A DNA stretch of 39,228 bases from Saccoglossus kowalevskii (taxonomy: Eukaryota > Hemichordata > Enteropneusta > Harrimaniidae), in assembly GCF_000003605.2 (NCBI RefSeq), contig NW_003113961.1:425201-464428 (forward strand). The letters run 5' to 3'. Below the pieces are notes generated by a model that searched no databases, was not told the DNA's origin, and worked only from the letters and a program-made list of their open reading frames with translations. Made by a program: the position numbers and the translations under genes. Positions 1 through 15,500 of the stretch are shown in pieces; the stretch's first letter is position 1; each line of letters begins with the position of its first letter.

Positions 1-380
1 GTGAAAATGATTTTCTTTTTACTAAAAAAAGGACATATTATAATTAGATATCCAGCTCTGACTGATCCAAATATTTCATTTTGCAAATACATAAAATTAT
101 TATTCCTTAGACAAACTTACCTACAAAGTAATCTTCAAAAACAAACAAAGCCTTCTAACTCAGTGAGTGTCTATTTTGTACAAATCTAACTCAAGTTTAG
201 AAGGGCCACTTACATTCATATTCTGAAATAACTTTTACCGGTATATTACCCTTCAACGATTTCAACCTAGTAAAATTTTAAGTGCCAACGAAATTTTGCA
301 ATTTTTATTTGTTTTACGAAATTTAAGCAGTTTACAAGTAAATTAAATTATAAAAAGCAAACAGCAAACACTATACTTAC

Positions 381-509
381 AGTTTTCACACAGTGTACCA
401 GTATAACAGCCAGTACAGGTGCAGCTGTAAGCGTTACAATTTCCTGGTACACTCAGAGATCCACAATACCCTCCATTCAAACAGGGATTCGGCTGACATG
501 GGTTGATTA
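381..509 (-). CDS. vE65: 8-Cys EGF repeat exon, last in window
   Basis: 43 codons, the longest single unit, because the C3-C4 loop GSLSVPGN has eight residues. [15 protein letters not shown], end [10 protein letters not shown] good donor (T|GTAAGT) at 380 downward shows that the transcript continues past the left edge. Positions 1-380 are intron with nothing else recognised. Confidence 0.88.
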
Positions 510-3500
510 CTTAAAAAGAAAAAAAAACGAAAATGGTTTCATATAAGCATTCACTAAAAAGTAATAACATCATTCACTACAAACATGAATAAAAAAATTA
601 TATACTAGTTTTGTAATTATTCATCTGTCAGTGTAAGTCAGTTAAAGTGAGACATGTTACAATTAAACTGTAACAACTGGTGTGTCTGCATTCTGAATTG
701 AAAATCAGTGATACTTTCAAGATATCAGACGCAGTGCAATATGAAAAAGTTCTACAAAATTGAAATACATGTAAGGTTGAATGAGAATAGTACACAACCA
801 CACTAACCTCAGATACTACTGCTATATTTGCTCTATTAGAAGCACATGTGCTTACATGAATCACAGAGGTGTGTGTATGGTCAAAACAAATAATAATTTT
901 AAAGCGGGAGAGTTATCCCCTGTGAATGCGTCAGATGGCCATAGCATGTCATTGTTTACAAACAAGTGTCTACCTATGAGCCTTTGCATGTGTTGTTATC
1001 ATCCTTCTGGACTCCATTCCCCGCAAGTGCGCAGGTGACAACCCTCTCGCTTTAACTATCCAGTATACAATTCAAGTAACTGTAGGTTTACATGTGATTC
1101 TACTGGAGATGCATAAATAAAGCAAATGCGGTACCATAAACATCTCCACATAATCTGATGCTACACATCTGATACTCTGTAATCCATGATACTTTGCAAC
1201 ACTTTTGAAGCACTGCATTTCACATGATTGTATCTACACCATTCCTTATTTGGAGGTGAATGTCCAAATATAGAAAGCACACAGTTCAACAATGCTAATA
1301 TTACCTGCAACAATTTTACTAAATATTTGTTTGACAATTCTACCATTACATCTAACAGCATGGTAATACCACAAAGTATGCACTCAATCAGTTGGAACGG
1401 TAAAGAATCAAAGCAATCTGTCCCACCAAATACACCTCAGTCAATTATCTTTGAGGTTTTTATACAGTTTATAATATCCTTAATATAATATCCATATCCA
1501 ACTAAATCTGATAAGTAGGTTTATATTAATGATAGGAGGCAGGTAGAATAAATGATGAAGTTCACTTACGTGATTCACACCATACACTAGTGTAGCAGCC
1601 CGGGCATGAACAGGTGAAATCCGTACAGGAGTTTGGAACAGGACTACAGGTTCCACCATTTTGACACTGACTTGGCTGACATGGGTTCAACACTGAATAG
1701 GGAAAGAAAACAAGTAAGATTTTGCTTTGCCAATACACAGTGGATGTGCCACTTCAATAACACTTCCTCACAAAATAACTCTCTCTATATAATCAATAAA
1801 ATTGCAATTATTAATATTAATTATAAAATGCATTCACCTGAAAATATAATAATTGATTTGTGAATTAATAATACATACATGTTTCACAGTTAGGACCGGT
1901 ATAGCAGCCAGGACATTGACAACTATACGAATTACAGGAGCCTGCTTGAGCTACACAAATACCACCATTCAAACATGGGTTCGGAGAACATTGATCAATT
2001 CCTGTTATGATAGAAATAAATAACTTTAATACTTGCTACCTCCTACAAGTGTAATCACAGAAAGTGTGGGTATAGAAGACATGCATAACTGTGCGACAGA
2101 ACAAACTCTGGCTTTGTTATTTTAATAGTTGAACTACTGTAAATGTCCTATGCAAATGATAGGAACTCTACTAAAATATATTACAAGTAATGGTGCTTAC
2201 TAGTACTGCAGTCAAACCCAGTAAAGCATTGCTGACAATAACAGCTGAAGTCTGTACATGAACCTTGTTCTGGTATACAGAAACCACTATTCTGACATGG
2301 GTTCGGCTGACATGGATTCTGAGCTGAAAGTAGACAAACATTAAAAATAAAATTTGTTTATTCTCCTTTTACTCTTAACATCATATAGCATATTGAAATC
2401 AGATAAATGGAATCAAAGGCTTGTGGTCCACAGTGCGGGAAATCTACTGAAATCACTGATAATTGAACTCATACCTATTTCACAAGAGTCACCAATGAAA
2501 CAACCAGTACACTGACATGAAAAATCCTGGCACGTATTCTGGTCTCCTATGCAGATGCCACCATTCAGACATGGGTTACCATCACAGGGATTCACACCTG
2601 CAGAAAAAAAAATAATAAAATTACATAAAAACATGCAATGTATTCTTTTATATCTATGGTTTTATGAGAACACTTAAAAAACTGAAAATTGACTCAAATC
2701 TTTTCTGTTGGCTCCAAAATTAGGGTTCATTTCCAGAAATATTGAAGAGTAGGAGTGCAGAGAAATTTGGGCAAGAAAGTTTGAATGTGAAAGGGTTAAA
2801 ACTCACTAATGCACATTACAACATTACTTACGAATCGCACAAGTGGTTCCTGTCCAGCAGGTATCAGGGCATACACAGGAATAATCAGTGCAGGAACCAG
2901 CTCTCTGTGAGCACACACCAGAATTCAAACATGGATTTGGACTGCATGGGTTTTGTACTGCAACAAATTAAAACACATAATTACATGCACATGAGCGTAA
3001 CCTAGATTATATACATAAAATAAAAAACAAGGAAAAAAATTAACTGTTAAACAAGCACAGTAAATGTATGTGTTATGCCCATCATTGATCAATTTATCAG
3101 TTTTCAAGAACAAAAATGAAATTTGTTGAAAGCACTTGCGAGTGGTTCACTGATTAGCATATGGGGTAAACAATATAGAAAGTGGTAAGTAACTCTTACG
3201 TGTTTCACAGTTGTTTCCAGTATAGCAGCCAGAACAGATACACTGGTAGGAGTTACATGATGAACCACTCTTAACGCAGGTACCACCATTCTGACAAGGA
3301 GCTGCTTGGCATGGGTCAATCACTGTAAAGAAAAGGCATTATTCAAAATATGTAGCCTTATATGTTTTGTTTTTGTGTACAATTAAACATGGCTTTATTT
3401 TTGCCATGTTAGGCTTGGAAAAAAGTTGTCAGCTTCCTTATAAACTGATGGGGACACAGTTTTAGATCAAGATAGCTAATTCAGCTAATTTGTAGGCTAA

Positions 3501-6500
3501 TTTAGATCAAGATAATAGCTAATATGTAGGCTAATTTACCGGTAGATCTAGGGTAGTTAATTTCACTAATATATCAGCTAATTTAGATCAAGATAGCTAT
3601 CGGTAATTCAGCTAATGTAGGCTAATTTAGATCAAGATATAGCTAATTCAGCTATAATGTAGGCTAATTTAGAACAAGATATAGCTGATTCAGCTAATAT
3701 GTGGGCTAATTTAGATCAACTTATAGCTAATTTAGCTAATATGTAGGCTAATTTAGATCAATATATAGCTAATTTAGCTAATATTTAGGCTAGTTTAGAG
3801 CAAGATATACCATAGCTAATTAAGCTAATATGTCAGCCAATTTAGAACAAAGATAGCTAATTCAGCTAAAATGTGGGCTAATTTAGATCATGACATTTTT
3901 TTAAATATATTAATGTTCAGCATCATGCATTGTGCCAAATTTTCTAACATTAATATCATAACGGTTCTTTTGTATCTTCTAATCTTTTGTAATATTGCAC
4001 ATTAATTGAGGACTATTCTTACATGTTTCACAGTTATCACCAGTGTAGCAGTTGACACAAAAACACGTATAGGCCACACAACCCTGGAAATCAGGCTGGC
4101 AGTAACCACCATTTAGACATGGACTTGGCTGACATTGGTTGATGCCTGGAAAGAAATTGAAATACTTTATTTATACCAAATAGTTAGAATGGTAATTAAA
4201 AAAAAAAAAAATTTTTTGTTTATATACTCATACATACGCTGTTCACAGAAACTTCCAGTGAAGCACTCTGGACATGTGCACTGAAATTCAGTACAGGAAC
4301 CATCTAACGCAGAACATACACCCCCATTCAGACAACGATTCGGTTGGCAAGGATCAAGAACTGAAAAAACAAAACAATTGTAGACAATAAGTACAAATTT
4401 TATTATTATGTGGCTGTTTCAAATCAAGTCTTCAAAACATTATAATATAAATCAAAAAGCCCAAAGCTGAAAAAATAATAATTATGACATTGAAAAATTA
4501 TTTGTAATTGCCAGATAATAATAAATATAATTTCAGTATTTCAACATCCATACTAATGATCCATATTACAATTTCAGGGAACCACACCCACTCTAGCTTT
4601 CCTTTGACGTGTTGACATGTTGATAATGTTTACACCAAAGCAATAATGTCTGTTGCTTATGTGATAACTAAAGGTACTTACGTGTTTGACAAGAACCACC
4701 AGTATAACACGATTGACATTGACAATTGAAAGCAACGCAAGACCCAGCTACTTTAGAACAGATGCCGCTGTTTTGACAAGGATTGGGCTCACACTGATTT
4801 TTCACTGGTTAAAAAAAAAAATAGGTAAAAGCAAATGTCACTTTTACTTCATTAAATAATGTGAAATCTTGTAATGTCAAGTAATACACATTCATGTAAA
4901 TAATGCAATAATGTAATCGAAAGTAATGCAAAATTTTGTAATATCAAGTAATACATAATCTTGTAATTTCAAGTAATGCACAATATTGTAATGTCATGTA
5001 ATGCACAATCTTGTAATGTTAAGTAGCACACAATCTTGTAATGTCAAATAACACACAATCTTGTAATGCCATGTAAAGCACAATCTTGTAATGTTAAGTA
5101 ACACACAATCTTGTAATGTTAAGTACCGTAATGAACAATCTTGTAATGTTAAGTACCGCAACGCACAATCTTGTCAAGTAATGTAAAATTTAATTTAAGA
5201 GGCAGAGCAACATTTGTATTTCTGTGAAATCTTCATTTTTTTTTTAAATTTGCTGTAAGTGTAGTTACAATACTCAGTAGTTACCAATACTCTTACTTTT
5301 TGATTTCACAAGACATTAATTAAATGCTGCGGGTATGCTGACCAACACTTGTTGCCTGAGCTTGTCACTCAAATCACCTTATCAGTTACTCACTGATTTT
5401 ACATTAGCTAGACAAAAGCAGCAGATTACATTTAATTGCTGCTTTACTGACAATATAATACTCACATATTTGACACTCGTCACCTTCATAGCAGCTTGTA
5501 CACTGGCATGAATACACAAGACATGACACTTGCTGACAAAAACCATTATTCTGACAAGGATTTGGTTGACATGGGTTCAGATCTAAAACAAAAATTAATG
5601 TATTCATATTATAGTCGACATCACAATTAATAAAGTTGTTAATGATTACCGGTTTTCATTTTTTTTTTTACTTATAACTTGATTTGCTTTATTTACTGTA
5701 AAATACTGGAATTAATTTTCGCTGAAAAGATTTTGTGGGTGTTATGTATAGAATTTATTTTCACTGATTTTTTATAAGTTGAATGTAAAATATAGGAATA
5801 AAAGTATATTCACTGGATTTTATTTTCACTGAATCATTCCTTCAGCGAAAATTAATTCCAAGCGAAAACAGAGTATTTTACAGTAGTTCTTTGCTGTTAA
5901 CAACTATGAAAGATGGTAAATACTTCATTCCATATTCAGTTTAATTACCAGTTTCTTAAAGTTGCTAATTACATGTACCATTTCGTAAAAAAACTATGCT
6001 GTTTTTTTCAACAGATCATATTCGACATTGATAATTCACTTCCACATTGTGATACCAGAATGGCTTTGTGAAATAATGGGGAACTGCATCTATACAACAC
6101 AGCATTTTGATTGGTTAATAACAGGACATATTAGGTCAAAGGACGTTGTTTGCAGGTCAAATCATGCAAGAAAACATCATTGTGGAAATTGCTTTGCATT
6201 CAACAAAGAAGATAAGAGTGAAGAGTGATTTCAACTTAATGTGTTCCAACAGACTAATAATTTTACCTATGCGTGCAATAAACTCTTTAACAATGCTCAC
6301 ACTGCAAGTTATTGATTTTTGATGGACAATCTGCTTTCTGAAAACAAATACCGATATATATATGCACCATATATGCTATCTAATATTTTTGTAATCACTA
6401 ATTTTTACTTGACCACTTCAAAACTTCATCGTAATTTCTAAAACCTCGACTGTAATTTTTCAAAGTAGTTGAAATTTTACGATAGCATCACTAAGGCCAA

Positions 6501-9500
6501 GCAACTTTCACAGTATGCCTCACGAGTAAATAAAACTGGCTCTTCAAATAAATGAAAATAACCCTTACATGTTTCACAAATATTTCCAGTATAGCAGCTA
6601 GTACACTGGCAAGTAAAATCTGTGCAGGAACCGGGAGTTGGTATACAGACACCACCGCTTTGACAAGGATTTGGTTGACACTGATTCACGGCTACAAAGA
6701 TTAATGCAAACAATATTATTACAAGACACTGCGAAAAATATAGCAATGATAGAAATGTAAAAGTACAATTATAATATTAACCAGCCTTTGGAGTGAGCGT
6801 GAGTAACTACAGGCACAGGTGCATATCATTTGTACTTACGAGTTGTGCAGGTGAGTCCTTGGAAGCATTCTGTACACTGACAAGTGTAAAGTAAACAAGA
6901 TCCTGTCTGGGCAAAGCATACACCCTGGTTCTGACAAGGATTCGGAGAACACTGATCAATCGCTGTAGTATACAATATTGTAAAATGTTATTGTACAGCA
7001 GAAAATGATGAATTACTTCGAGAGTAAAAATTTTGATGATAAGCTATTAGGTCTATGCATGTCAACTAATAGAGAAAAACACATGTCATCTTACAGTAAA
7101 TTTACTGTCTAGACTTTGAACTGAATGTAAAGGGTTAAACAAGCTGAAAGAATTACCTGTAGCACACTCAGAACCCGTCCAACATTGCTGGCAGTAGCAG
7201 CTAAATTGATCACATGTGCCAGCTACCGGAATGCAGAATCCCTCATTTAGACAAGGATTTGGACTGCACTGGTTGATGACTGGAATGAAATATGGAAAAT
7301 GCAGTGGAATTTATGATAATGTTTGGTGTGGGAGGAGGGGGAATGGAGTACTGAAGATAAGATGGAAAGCTACAGGCATACAATAATGGTCTAAATCACA
7401 GCTGGTAGTAACAATAATTCAATTTTTTATAAAAACGATGAGAAATGTAGAAGAAACAAACTGCCACTGTGGATCAATCACTTGAGATAGAGTAGTTTTC
7501 TGCAAGTTTATAAGAAAGCACACTTACATGTTTCACAAACGTCGCCTTCGTAACAACCTGAGCACTGGCACATGAAATCTGTACACGAGTTCGCTATGGC
7601 AATACAGGCACCACCATTCAGACATCGGTTAGGTTGGCAAGGATTTTGAACTGTGGATGAAAAAAATAGAAGATAATTTATCAGTTTTGGAAAATTAATT
7701 TGAATAGCTTAAAAATAAAACAAATGCTCAAATTTACGAAACTTTCCAGATAATTCCATACATACAGCACTTGTCTGACTTACCGGTAATGACCATGCCT
7801 GACTAAGTACCAAACCTTCACCTTTGGGACATTTCTATTTTTGCGGTTATGTTTGGCAAAGCGCTCATCCCCTCAAAAATGCTCCGATTTTGACTGTCAA
7901 GTCACAAAATGTGATTTTTGATCATTGTTCGACTTTTCTGAATGCTGGTAATGAAATCTATATAATACAGCATAGACATCAGCCACCGTGTGTATGTGTA
8001 GACCACAGTAACTGTGCGCAAACTATGCTTCTATGCATCAATACTTCATTCCATATTCAGTTTACCCTTCAAAAACTACTAATTACCAGTTTTTTCAACA
8101 TATTTGGTTTTCCGTAAAGGCTTTCAGCAGGTGGTGTGTGGAAATAAAATAACTGAATATACTTACGTTGTTGGCAGTTGCTTCCAGTGTAGCATCCCAC
8201 ACAGGAACACTGATATGTTGTACATGTCAGTTGATTACAAGTACCACCATTTAAGCATGGATTCTGTGCGCATGGGTTTTGTACTGAAATAAAGAGAAAC
8301 ATCACTGATTCTTGGTAGACCTCGTAGTGTGCATATAAAGAAATCCACCTGAATTCAGGAATACCAGGCTTGCAGCATGTCAGGGAATGTGGCAACATAT
8401 TTTGTATAATGAGTTTCAGTTACAAATATTTTATCAGATTGCATTCAATTTGGCTTATGAGAGAGAAAGATGTATATCCAAGCATTACAACATTTCACAA
8501 TTTAATTGACAATCACATTAACTAAAACTAACGAGATACTATGAAATGCAATTACCCTGGTAGAATCATTTTTGTTTTCCACATTTTTGAACCCACCTGA
8601 CACAAAAGTTTCAGTGAAGGAATTGCTCATAAGCCAAGTGATTCTAAAAATGACAGCCTTTATAATAGACAAACTCATCTGAAGAAAATAATTCAGATTT
8701 ATTACTTTAAAGAATCATAACCAACTAAAATACTCACAAACATCACATGTAAGTCCAGTATAGCATCCATCACAGCTGCACGTATAGATAAAACAGGAAC
8801 CCTGAATAGGCTGGCATGTTCCGCCATTCTGACAAGGATTTGGACTACACTGGTCAAGCCCTTCAATAAAACACCATTTCAGTTAGATTACATGGTAAAT
8901 GATTTCTGAATAAATGATAAATCATATACTTTAAGTTAAAGCCAATGTTGAAAATAAAAACTTACTGGTTTCACAGTTGGTACCAGTGTAACATTGTTGA
9001 CACTGGCACTGATAGGTGGAACATGATTGTTGCAGGCAGACAGCACCGTTCTGGCAAGGGTTTGGCTCGCAGGGATTTAGGACTATCAACCGGAATATAA
9101 CGTAGAAAAAAAAAACATTGATCAGAAAAGAATGAATGTAATGAATGATTATTTTCCACTGGATCTTTGACAGAGATTTTAATGTATATCGTGAAAGTTG
9201 TGATGTTGTACAGTGAATTAAAAAAATATAAAAATCCAGGTGATAATCTTAATTTTTTGTAAGAAACTACAAATATGTTATGATGTAAATGTAATTAAAT
9301 TGTGTTACACTAAAAACCAAATACTGACACATTGTAATATTTATAAAGAAAATATATGTGACTTACGAGTCTCACACAGGTCGCCGGAGTAGCACCCACT
9401 GCAAATACACGTAGTCGCAACACAACCATTGTCAGATTGTTGGCAAAAGCCACCATTGAAACAAGGATTTGGTTGACATGGATTGATTCCTGGACAACAC

Positions 9501-12500
9501 AAAGAACAGGCATGAGTAATAAACTGAAAACTGCAGACCATTATGAATCAACCACAAAAACACATTATTTGAAGTATACACCTGATGAATAAGATAGTTA
9601 AAATGAAGTTTATTGTTCCACATATTATTTTGCATTTGTATATCCGATAATTACCATAAAACATAATATAATTGTTTTTTTATTCTAAAAGCAATAATGC
9701 TTGCAATGTAGCCAATTAGCCATTGATATTGCTGGTTAGGTGTACGAAACAAATTCATGGACATAGTTATCTCCTTAGACATCAATGTTAACAAATCCAG
9801 CCACCGGTAGCGTAGTCATTGTTGCATTGAACATATAATTTGTAGACCCGAGTTCAAATTCTATCTTAGGCTGAACACCAAAAGCAAGTCAACCGATACT
9901 CCATTGAGTGCACCACAGACTGAATGGGAAGGCCAATTTCATTCATTCACTATCGAATGTGACTTTGGGGGAATCTTGGTTAATGTCTACAGATACTTGT
10001 GATTGACCAGGCGTTCTTGATGCCAGAATAGCGCAATAAATTGCCATTATGATAAGAAGATGATCAAACAGCCATGTCACGTAGACCACAAAATAGCCTA
10101 GATATTTGACTTCTGAAGTTTGTATAGACCATGGAACTATAAACCCCGGGGTTTATAGTTCCATGTATAGACTTACTTGATTCACAGCTCTGTCCCGTAT
10201 AGCAATCAGCACATATACATGTATACTGGTTACAATTGGTGGCTTGGCAAGTAGCACCATTGAGACACCTGTTAGGTTCACAGGGATCCAGTACTGAAAC
10301 AAAAAACATGAATAACAAACCACAAATATTAACTAAAACATGTTAGTATAATCAATGTTATATTATACATATTATTTTTGTTGTTGTGCTAAAATAACAA
10401 TATCATGGCGTATGTGAATATTATAGAATCAGTATAGCAATTATTGAAGTTTGTAAAATGAATTAAAAAGATTTTCCTAAATGTCAGCTTTGAAATAAGT
10501 GTTCAAAAATATGTCAATGCCACATTGTTCATATCTTCCGTATTAGCTCCATACAGAATGTCTGTGTTCCTAACTGGAATGCTAAATACATTGATGCTTC
10601 TGAAGATTAGTGTAAATAAACTTTGAGGGATTCTGTAAACATACTTTAGGATATAAAACTGATTAACAGCACTCATTAGCATAGCCACACCTTCAATAAA
10701 CAATTGCCAGCAAGGGCAACTGAATTTGAATTTTTTTGAGTTTTGAATGCATTAAAAAGTTACTTGTTTTCTAAATGTAAGTTTTCCCTGGAAACAAAGT
10801 CATGTTACTCACATGTTTCACACATATTGCCTGTATAACAGCCAGGACAAAAACAGTTAAAGCCTGTGCAGGTACCAGCAATAGGATTACAGGTACCACT
10901 GTTCAGACATGGGTTGGGATCACACTGATTCATCACTGTAAAAATTAAAAAATAATCATTGATAATTTATTCTAAAAATTAGTAGTTGCAGTCATGTCAG
11001 AAACATTCATGAAAATTATAAATGTTAAACTTCATTTTGGGAATTAAAGATAATTTTGAAAAAATGTAACACTGATCAAAGTAAAATGTAGCATAGACAA
11101 TTGCATAACAAATCCTAACCCGTCTTTATCAGTCTGACCATGGAGCTCCATGGTCTGACCAGAGAATTATTAGTAAAAAGCTAGTTCAACATTGTTGGAA
11201 ACATTTTTTTCTCACGTAATATATCAATGTGACTGATTATTTTCATCAGAGCAAGGATGAATATGCATTTGATGATTTTTGTTTTAATTAGTGTGACAGC
11301 TAGTATGTGGTACTTACATATTTCGCAATTGGTACTGGTGTAGCAGCCTGTGCAATAACAGGTATACAACACACAGGATCCTTGTACTTGCTGACAGATA
11401 CCACCATTACGACAAGGACTGGAGTCACATGGATTGATAACTACAATAACAAAGAACATCAAGAATTATAAATTATGGCTTCAAAAGTAAAATACTGTTC
11501 GTACATGAAGAATAATTACACTTAGTGTCTTTGACGTATAAAGTGAAATGTCTCATATTACAAAATGCAGCAGTTAAAATATTCATAAGATATCTGGGTC
11601 AGAAGTTTCCTGCCAATTATAACCAAAAATTGTCATGAAGTCTGTGAAGTACATACAAATACTAACCCTTTTCCCCATAAACTATTTGTATATCTGCATT
11701 GATATATTGTTATATATTCATACTAAATTATACAACTATTTTTTTCATTGTTATTAATTTTGTTTTGTAGTTATTATAGTGACCTTACTGATACTGTAAA
11801 ACCATATAATTTGTTTTGAGCAATTCCACTGTGTTTTAAGTTCACAACTTGGCAGGAAACAATGATTTTTATTCTTTTTTTACATGTTTATGTAAATTTC
11901 ATTTAGCAAGTTTTACTAACCTGCAAAAATAGCAAAATCAAAAACTAGTGAATAATTTAATATTTACAGTAAATCAGTGTTGTGTCAATAAATTTAAAAT
12001 ATATATATTAATATATATTCCCAAGTCAAGGATAAATACACATGTGATAACAAAAAAATATTCTTGTTTTCTCTTTGTGTATCTTAAAGGGCGGTGGTCG
12101 TCACGCCGCGTTCTGTTCGATATGGGACTCATAGCAACGTATACAACGCGTGTAAAATACATTGTTTATTTACATGAAATTCAAACACACGCTGCTTGGC
12201 GACCTACGCGCTTTAATTGGATTGTGGGAAAATCGATGTTTATCAACACAAATGTCACGCATGTGTGGGGAGGCGACCACCACCCTTTAATGTGATTGTA
12301 ATTGAAGAGAATTAAAATTGTCCATTGTGTGAGTGCGAATATATAAATGTACCGACTTACATATCTCGCAGCTTCTACCGGTGTAGCATGTGGGACACAT
12401 ACAAGTGTAGTCGACGCAGGAACCGGGTAGTTTGGACACAAGTACCGCCATTTGCACATCGTGAACCCTGGCAAGGATCTTGAACTGTTATAGGTAAAAT

Positions 12501-15500
12501 ACAATAAATATTGTTAAATACTGTTCAACAATATACTGTAAAACACATTGAAATAGCTACATGCCATTTTAGCGAATTTGGTTTAATACATGAATTAACA
12601 TATTCTTAATTTATCTAAAGTGTCAACAATCTCATTGTGATAATATACTTTATTCTAAATTAGCAACATCTTGAATTAGCAAAATTACAGGTTATCTAAA
12701 TTAGCTAAAATGAGATGCTAGCTAAAAAGACGTGTTTTACAGTAGTTTAAATGCATCTGAAACCTGACAAACCGATGAGGCTACCCGGGAATAATTTGGC
12801 CATTAAATCAGTTCCGTTGTGGCAGTCCAGTGTGACATATAGGGAATAAGGTCAGTCACACCTCCAATCCCATGATTAACATATATCTTGGCCGACTTCA
12901 ACCATTGGCCGAGTTCAAAACTGGCCGAGTTCGGCGGACACCGATCAGTCAATTCCAAGTAGTCGTGGTTTTCAAAAAGTTTGGGTCTACCTCAGTGATG
13001 TGCACGACTCGGTCGGTCTATGTACTATACCAACAGCAACAGATCAAACATGGGATACGGTATGTCTGAACGTCACAACACCACAGAAATTGAAGTCCCT
13101 CGTTGTCTCTTATTTTTACCTCTACCCCCGGGGCGGTTAAGGAAGACCAAAAACACTTTGACACAAGCAACCTCTAATGATTTTCGTCTATCAGGTAATA
13201 TAAGACCTAATTTCTATGTACATCTGGCAAACGCACGAGCATACCTTGAATGGAAAACCTACGAGAATGTTTTTACCATCTTCGTCAAAATATAAGTGCG
13301 CATGCGTTGTTATATTCTATCGTCAACGAAAAGTAGCAACGCACGAGGAGTGTTTTGATTGGTCCACATCAAGGTTGTGAAAATTGCGGGTTTTTCGTTT
13401 CCTGTTTGAGCTGTCGTGTCTACACTATTGTTACCGAACGCTTACTCACGAGTACTTAAAAGTGACCTACTGAACTTTTGAGCAACATAATAAATTCAAT
13501 TCGTCAATGAAATAAAATAATCAGGTCAATTTTTCTGTGGAGCTGACAGCTTATCTTTATTATTTTCATGATTTTGCATAACATTATTCTAACCCTCTTG
13601 CCACAGTCCCTCTTATATATAGAGGGACTGTGCCCTGGGCTAAAAGTCCTTATATGTCTGGCGAGTAACCCCTACCGTGGGGCACGGTTGGTAACCGATC
13701 ATGGGCGGAAGTGTTTTGATTTCAGCGGAAAAATCAATAATCCACCAATTTAGCAAGCTTGTAAACTAACTTTGAAGTGAAGTGAAGTAATAGGTTTACA
13801 ACCAACAATATAGCAACTTACGTGTCTGACAAAACTGGCCAACATAGCACCCAGAACACTGACAGTTAACGGCCGTGCATGACCCGGGAATCTTCGAGCA
13901 CGTGCCTCCATTTAGACACGGAGCTGAACTACACTGATCGATTTCTGTAAACAACAATTAGACACAACAGCAATGACCAACAAGCAAACTCAGTAAGTGC
14001 GAAGTTTTCCGTGAAAAAAAATCGATAATTTGGCCAATAAACGGAAATCAGTATCTTATCATAGTCCATCAATAAAGGGTGGGCGTAAGTATTATATTTG
14101 AATACAGTTTACCAAACTACGAATGTGTGTTTGTTACTTACCTTGTTCGCAATTGTTACCAGTATAACAACCCTGACAGAAACAAGAATAAAGGGTACAT
14201 GACCCAGGCGAAGGCTGACATATGCCGTTATTCTGACATGGGTTTGGAGTACACTGGTCAAGTCCTGTAACACAGTAAAGGTGGAATTACGTCAGATTAT
14301 TATTAGTATTTAATAGTTGTCAGTGAACTGATCGTTACTAATTGCTGCTTTTTTCAATTATTATGAGGGTTTTAAATATTAATTAAGTATTCTTACTTGT
14401 TTGGCATAGCTCTCCTGTGTAGCAATTTTGACACTGACACTGAAAATCAGTACAAGACGTCTGTATACATACACCACCATTCTGACACTGATTTGGTTGG
14501 CATGGCAACATCGCTGTGAAAAAGAGATATTTATCGAACATTATACAACACTCACAGGTTTATACACGGACACAATTTAAATATGTATGTACATACATAT
14601 GTATACCTTGTTCGCATCTGTCTCCGGTGTAACAGCCCTGACACTGACATTGGTAGTTCGTACATGAGTTTTGTACAGCAGAACACTGGCCACCATTAAG
14701 ACACTGATTTGGTTGACATGGATCCAATACTGGAAATGACAAAGAATAACACAAATAAGCATCATGCCGAGATATAAACGGGTATAAACGGGTTTGTATA
14801 ATAGCAATTATAAAATGAAAGCGTTACTCACATGTTGCGCATGTCACACCAGTGTAACAACCAGGGCACGTGCAAGAATAACTTGTACACGAATCTTGGT
14901 TGCACACACCATTATTGAGGCATGGATCAGGACTACACGGGTTGAGCACTGAAATCGAATAACAATAAATATCATTGTATAATTGGTTTGTTCGTGTTTG
15001 GGAGAATATCGTAACGGTATTACTATTGAAATGTGAACTCACGTGTATCACAGGTAAATCCGGAGTAACATCCGGGACACGTGCAGCTGAAAATGGTACA
15101 GGATCCCTGGAATGGCACACACGTTCCCCCATTGCTGCATGGAAAGCTTGCACACTGATCAATTCCTAAAATTATCAAATGCTATATTAGAACTAATGTT
15201 CTGGAATATATGTATATTGATAACAAGTTAAAAAATACAGCGTTTGTGTATGTCGTATGCCTGACAAATACCATATAACACAAACAATTCGTAAATCAAT
15301 TAATCAACTTAGGACAAACGTTGTGATAGGAAAAAACACTATAAGAAGGAATGGAAGTTGTGAATGATACTTACGTGTCTCGCATTGTGTTCCGGTGTAG
15401 CACTGTTGACAACCGCACTGATATTGCGTACACGTTAACTGGGTACAATATCCACTATTTTGGCAGGGGTTTGGTGAACATGGGTCGAGTCCTGTAACAC

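Noticed and set aside
3463..5185. Tandem repeats as a CRISPR array
   Set aside because: Units are degenerate, contiguous without unique spacers, and lie in animal introns.
9801..9875. tRNA gene on the plus strand
   Set aside because: A and B boxes are present but acceptor and anticodon stems do not pair; it fits a SINE head better.
11948..12295. Plus-strand 115-residue frame
   Set aside because: It covers MITE copy B and has no protein similarity that I recognise.
12181..12504. Minus-strand 107-residue frame over vE43
   Set aside because: It is a wrong-frame reading; the EGF pattern is visible in two other frames split by the extra base.
13020..13295. Plus-strand 91-residue frame
   Set aside because: Intronic, with no domain or splice support.
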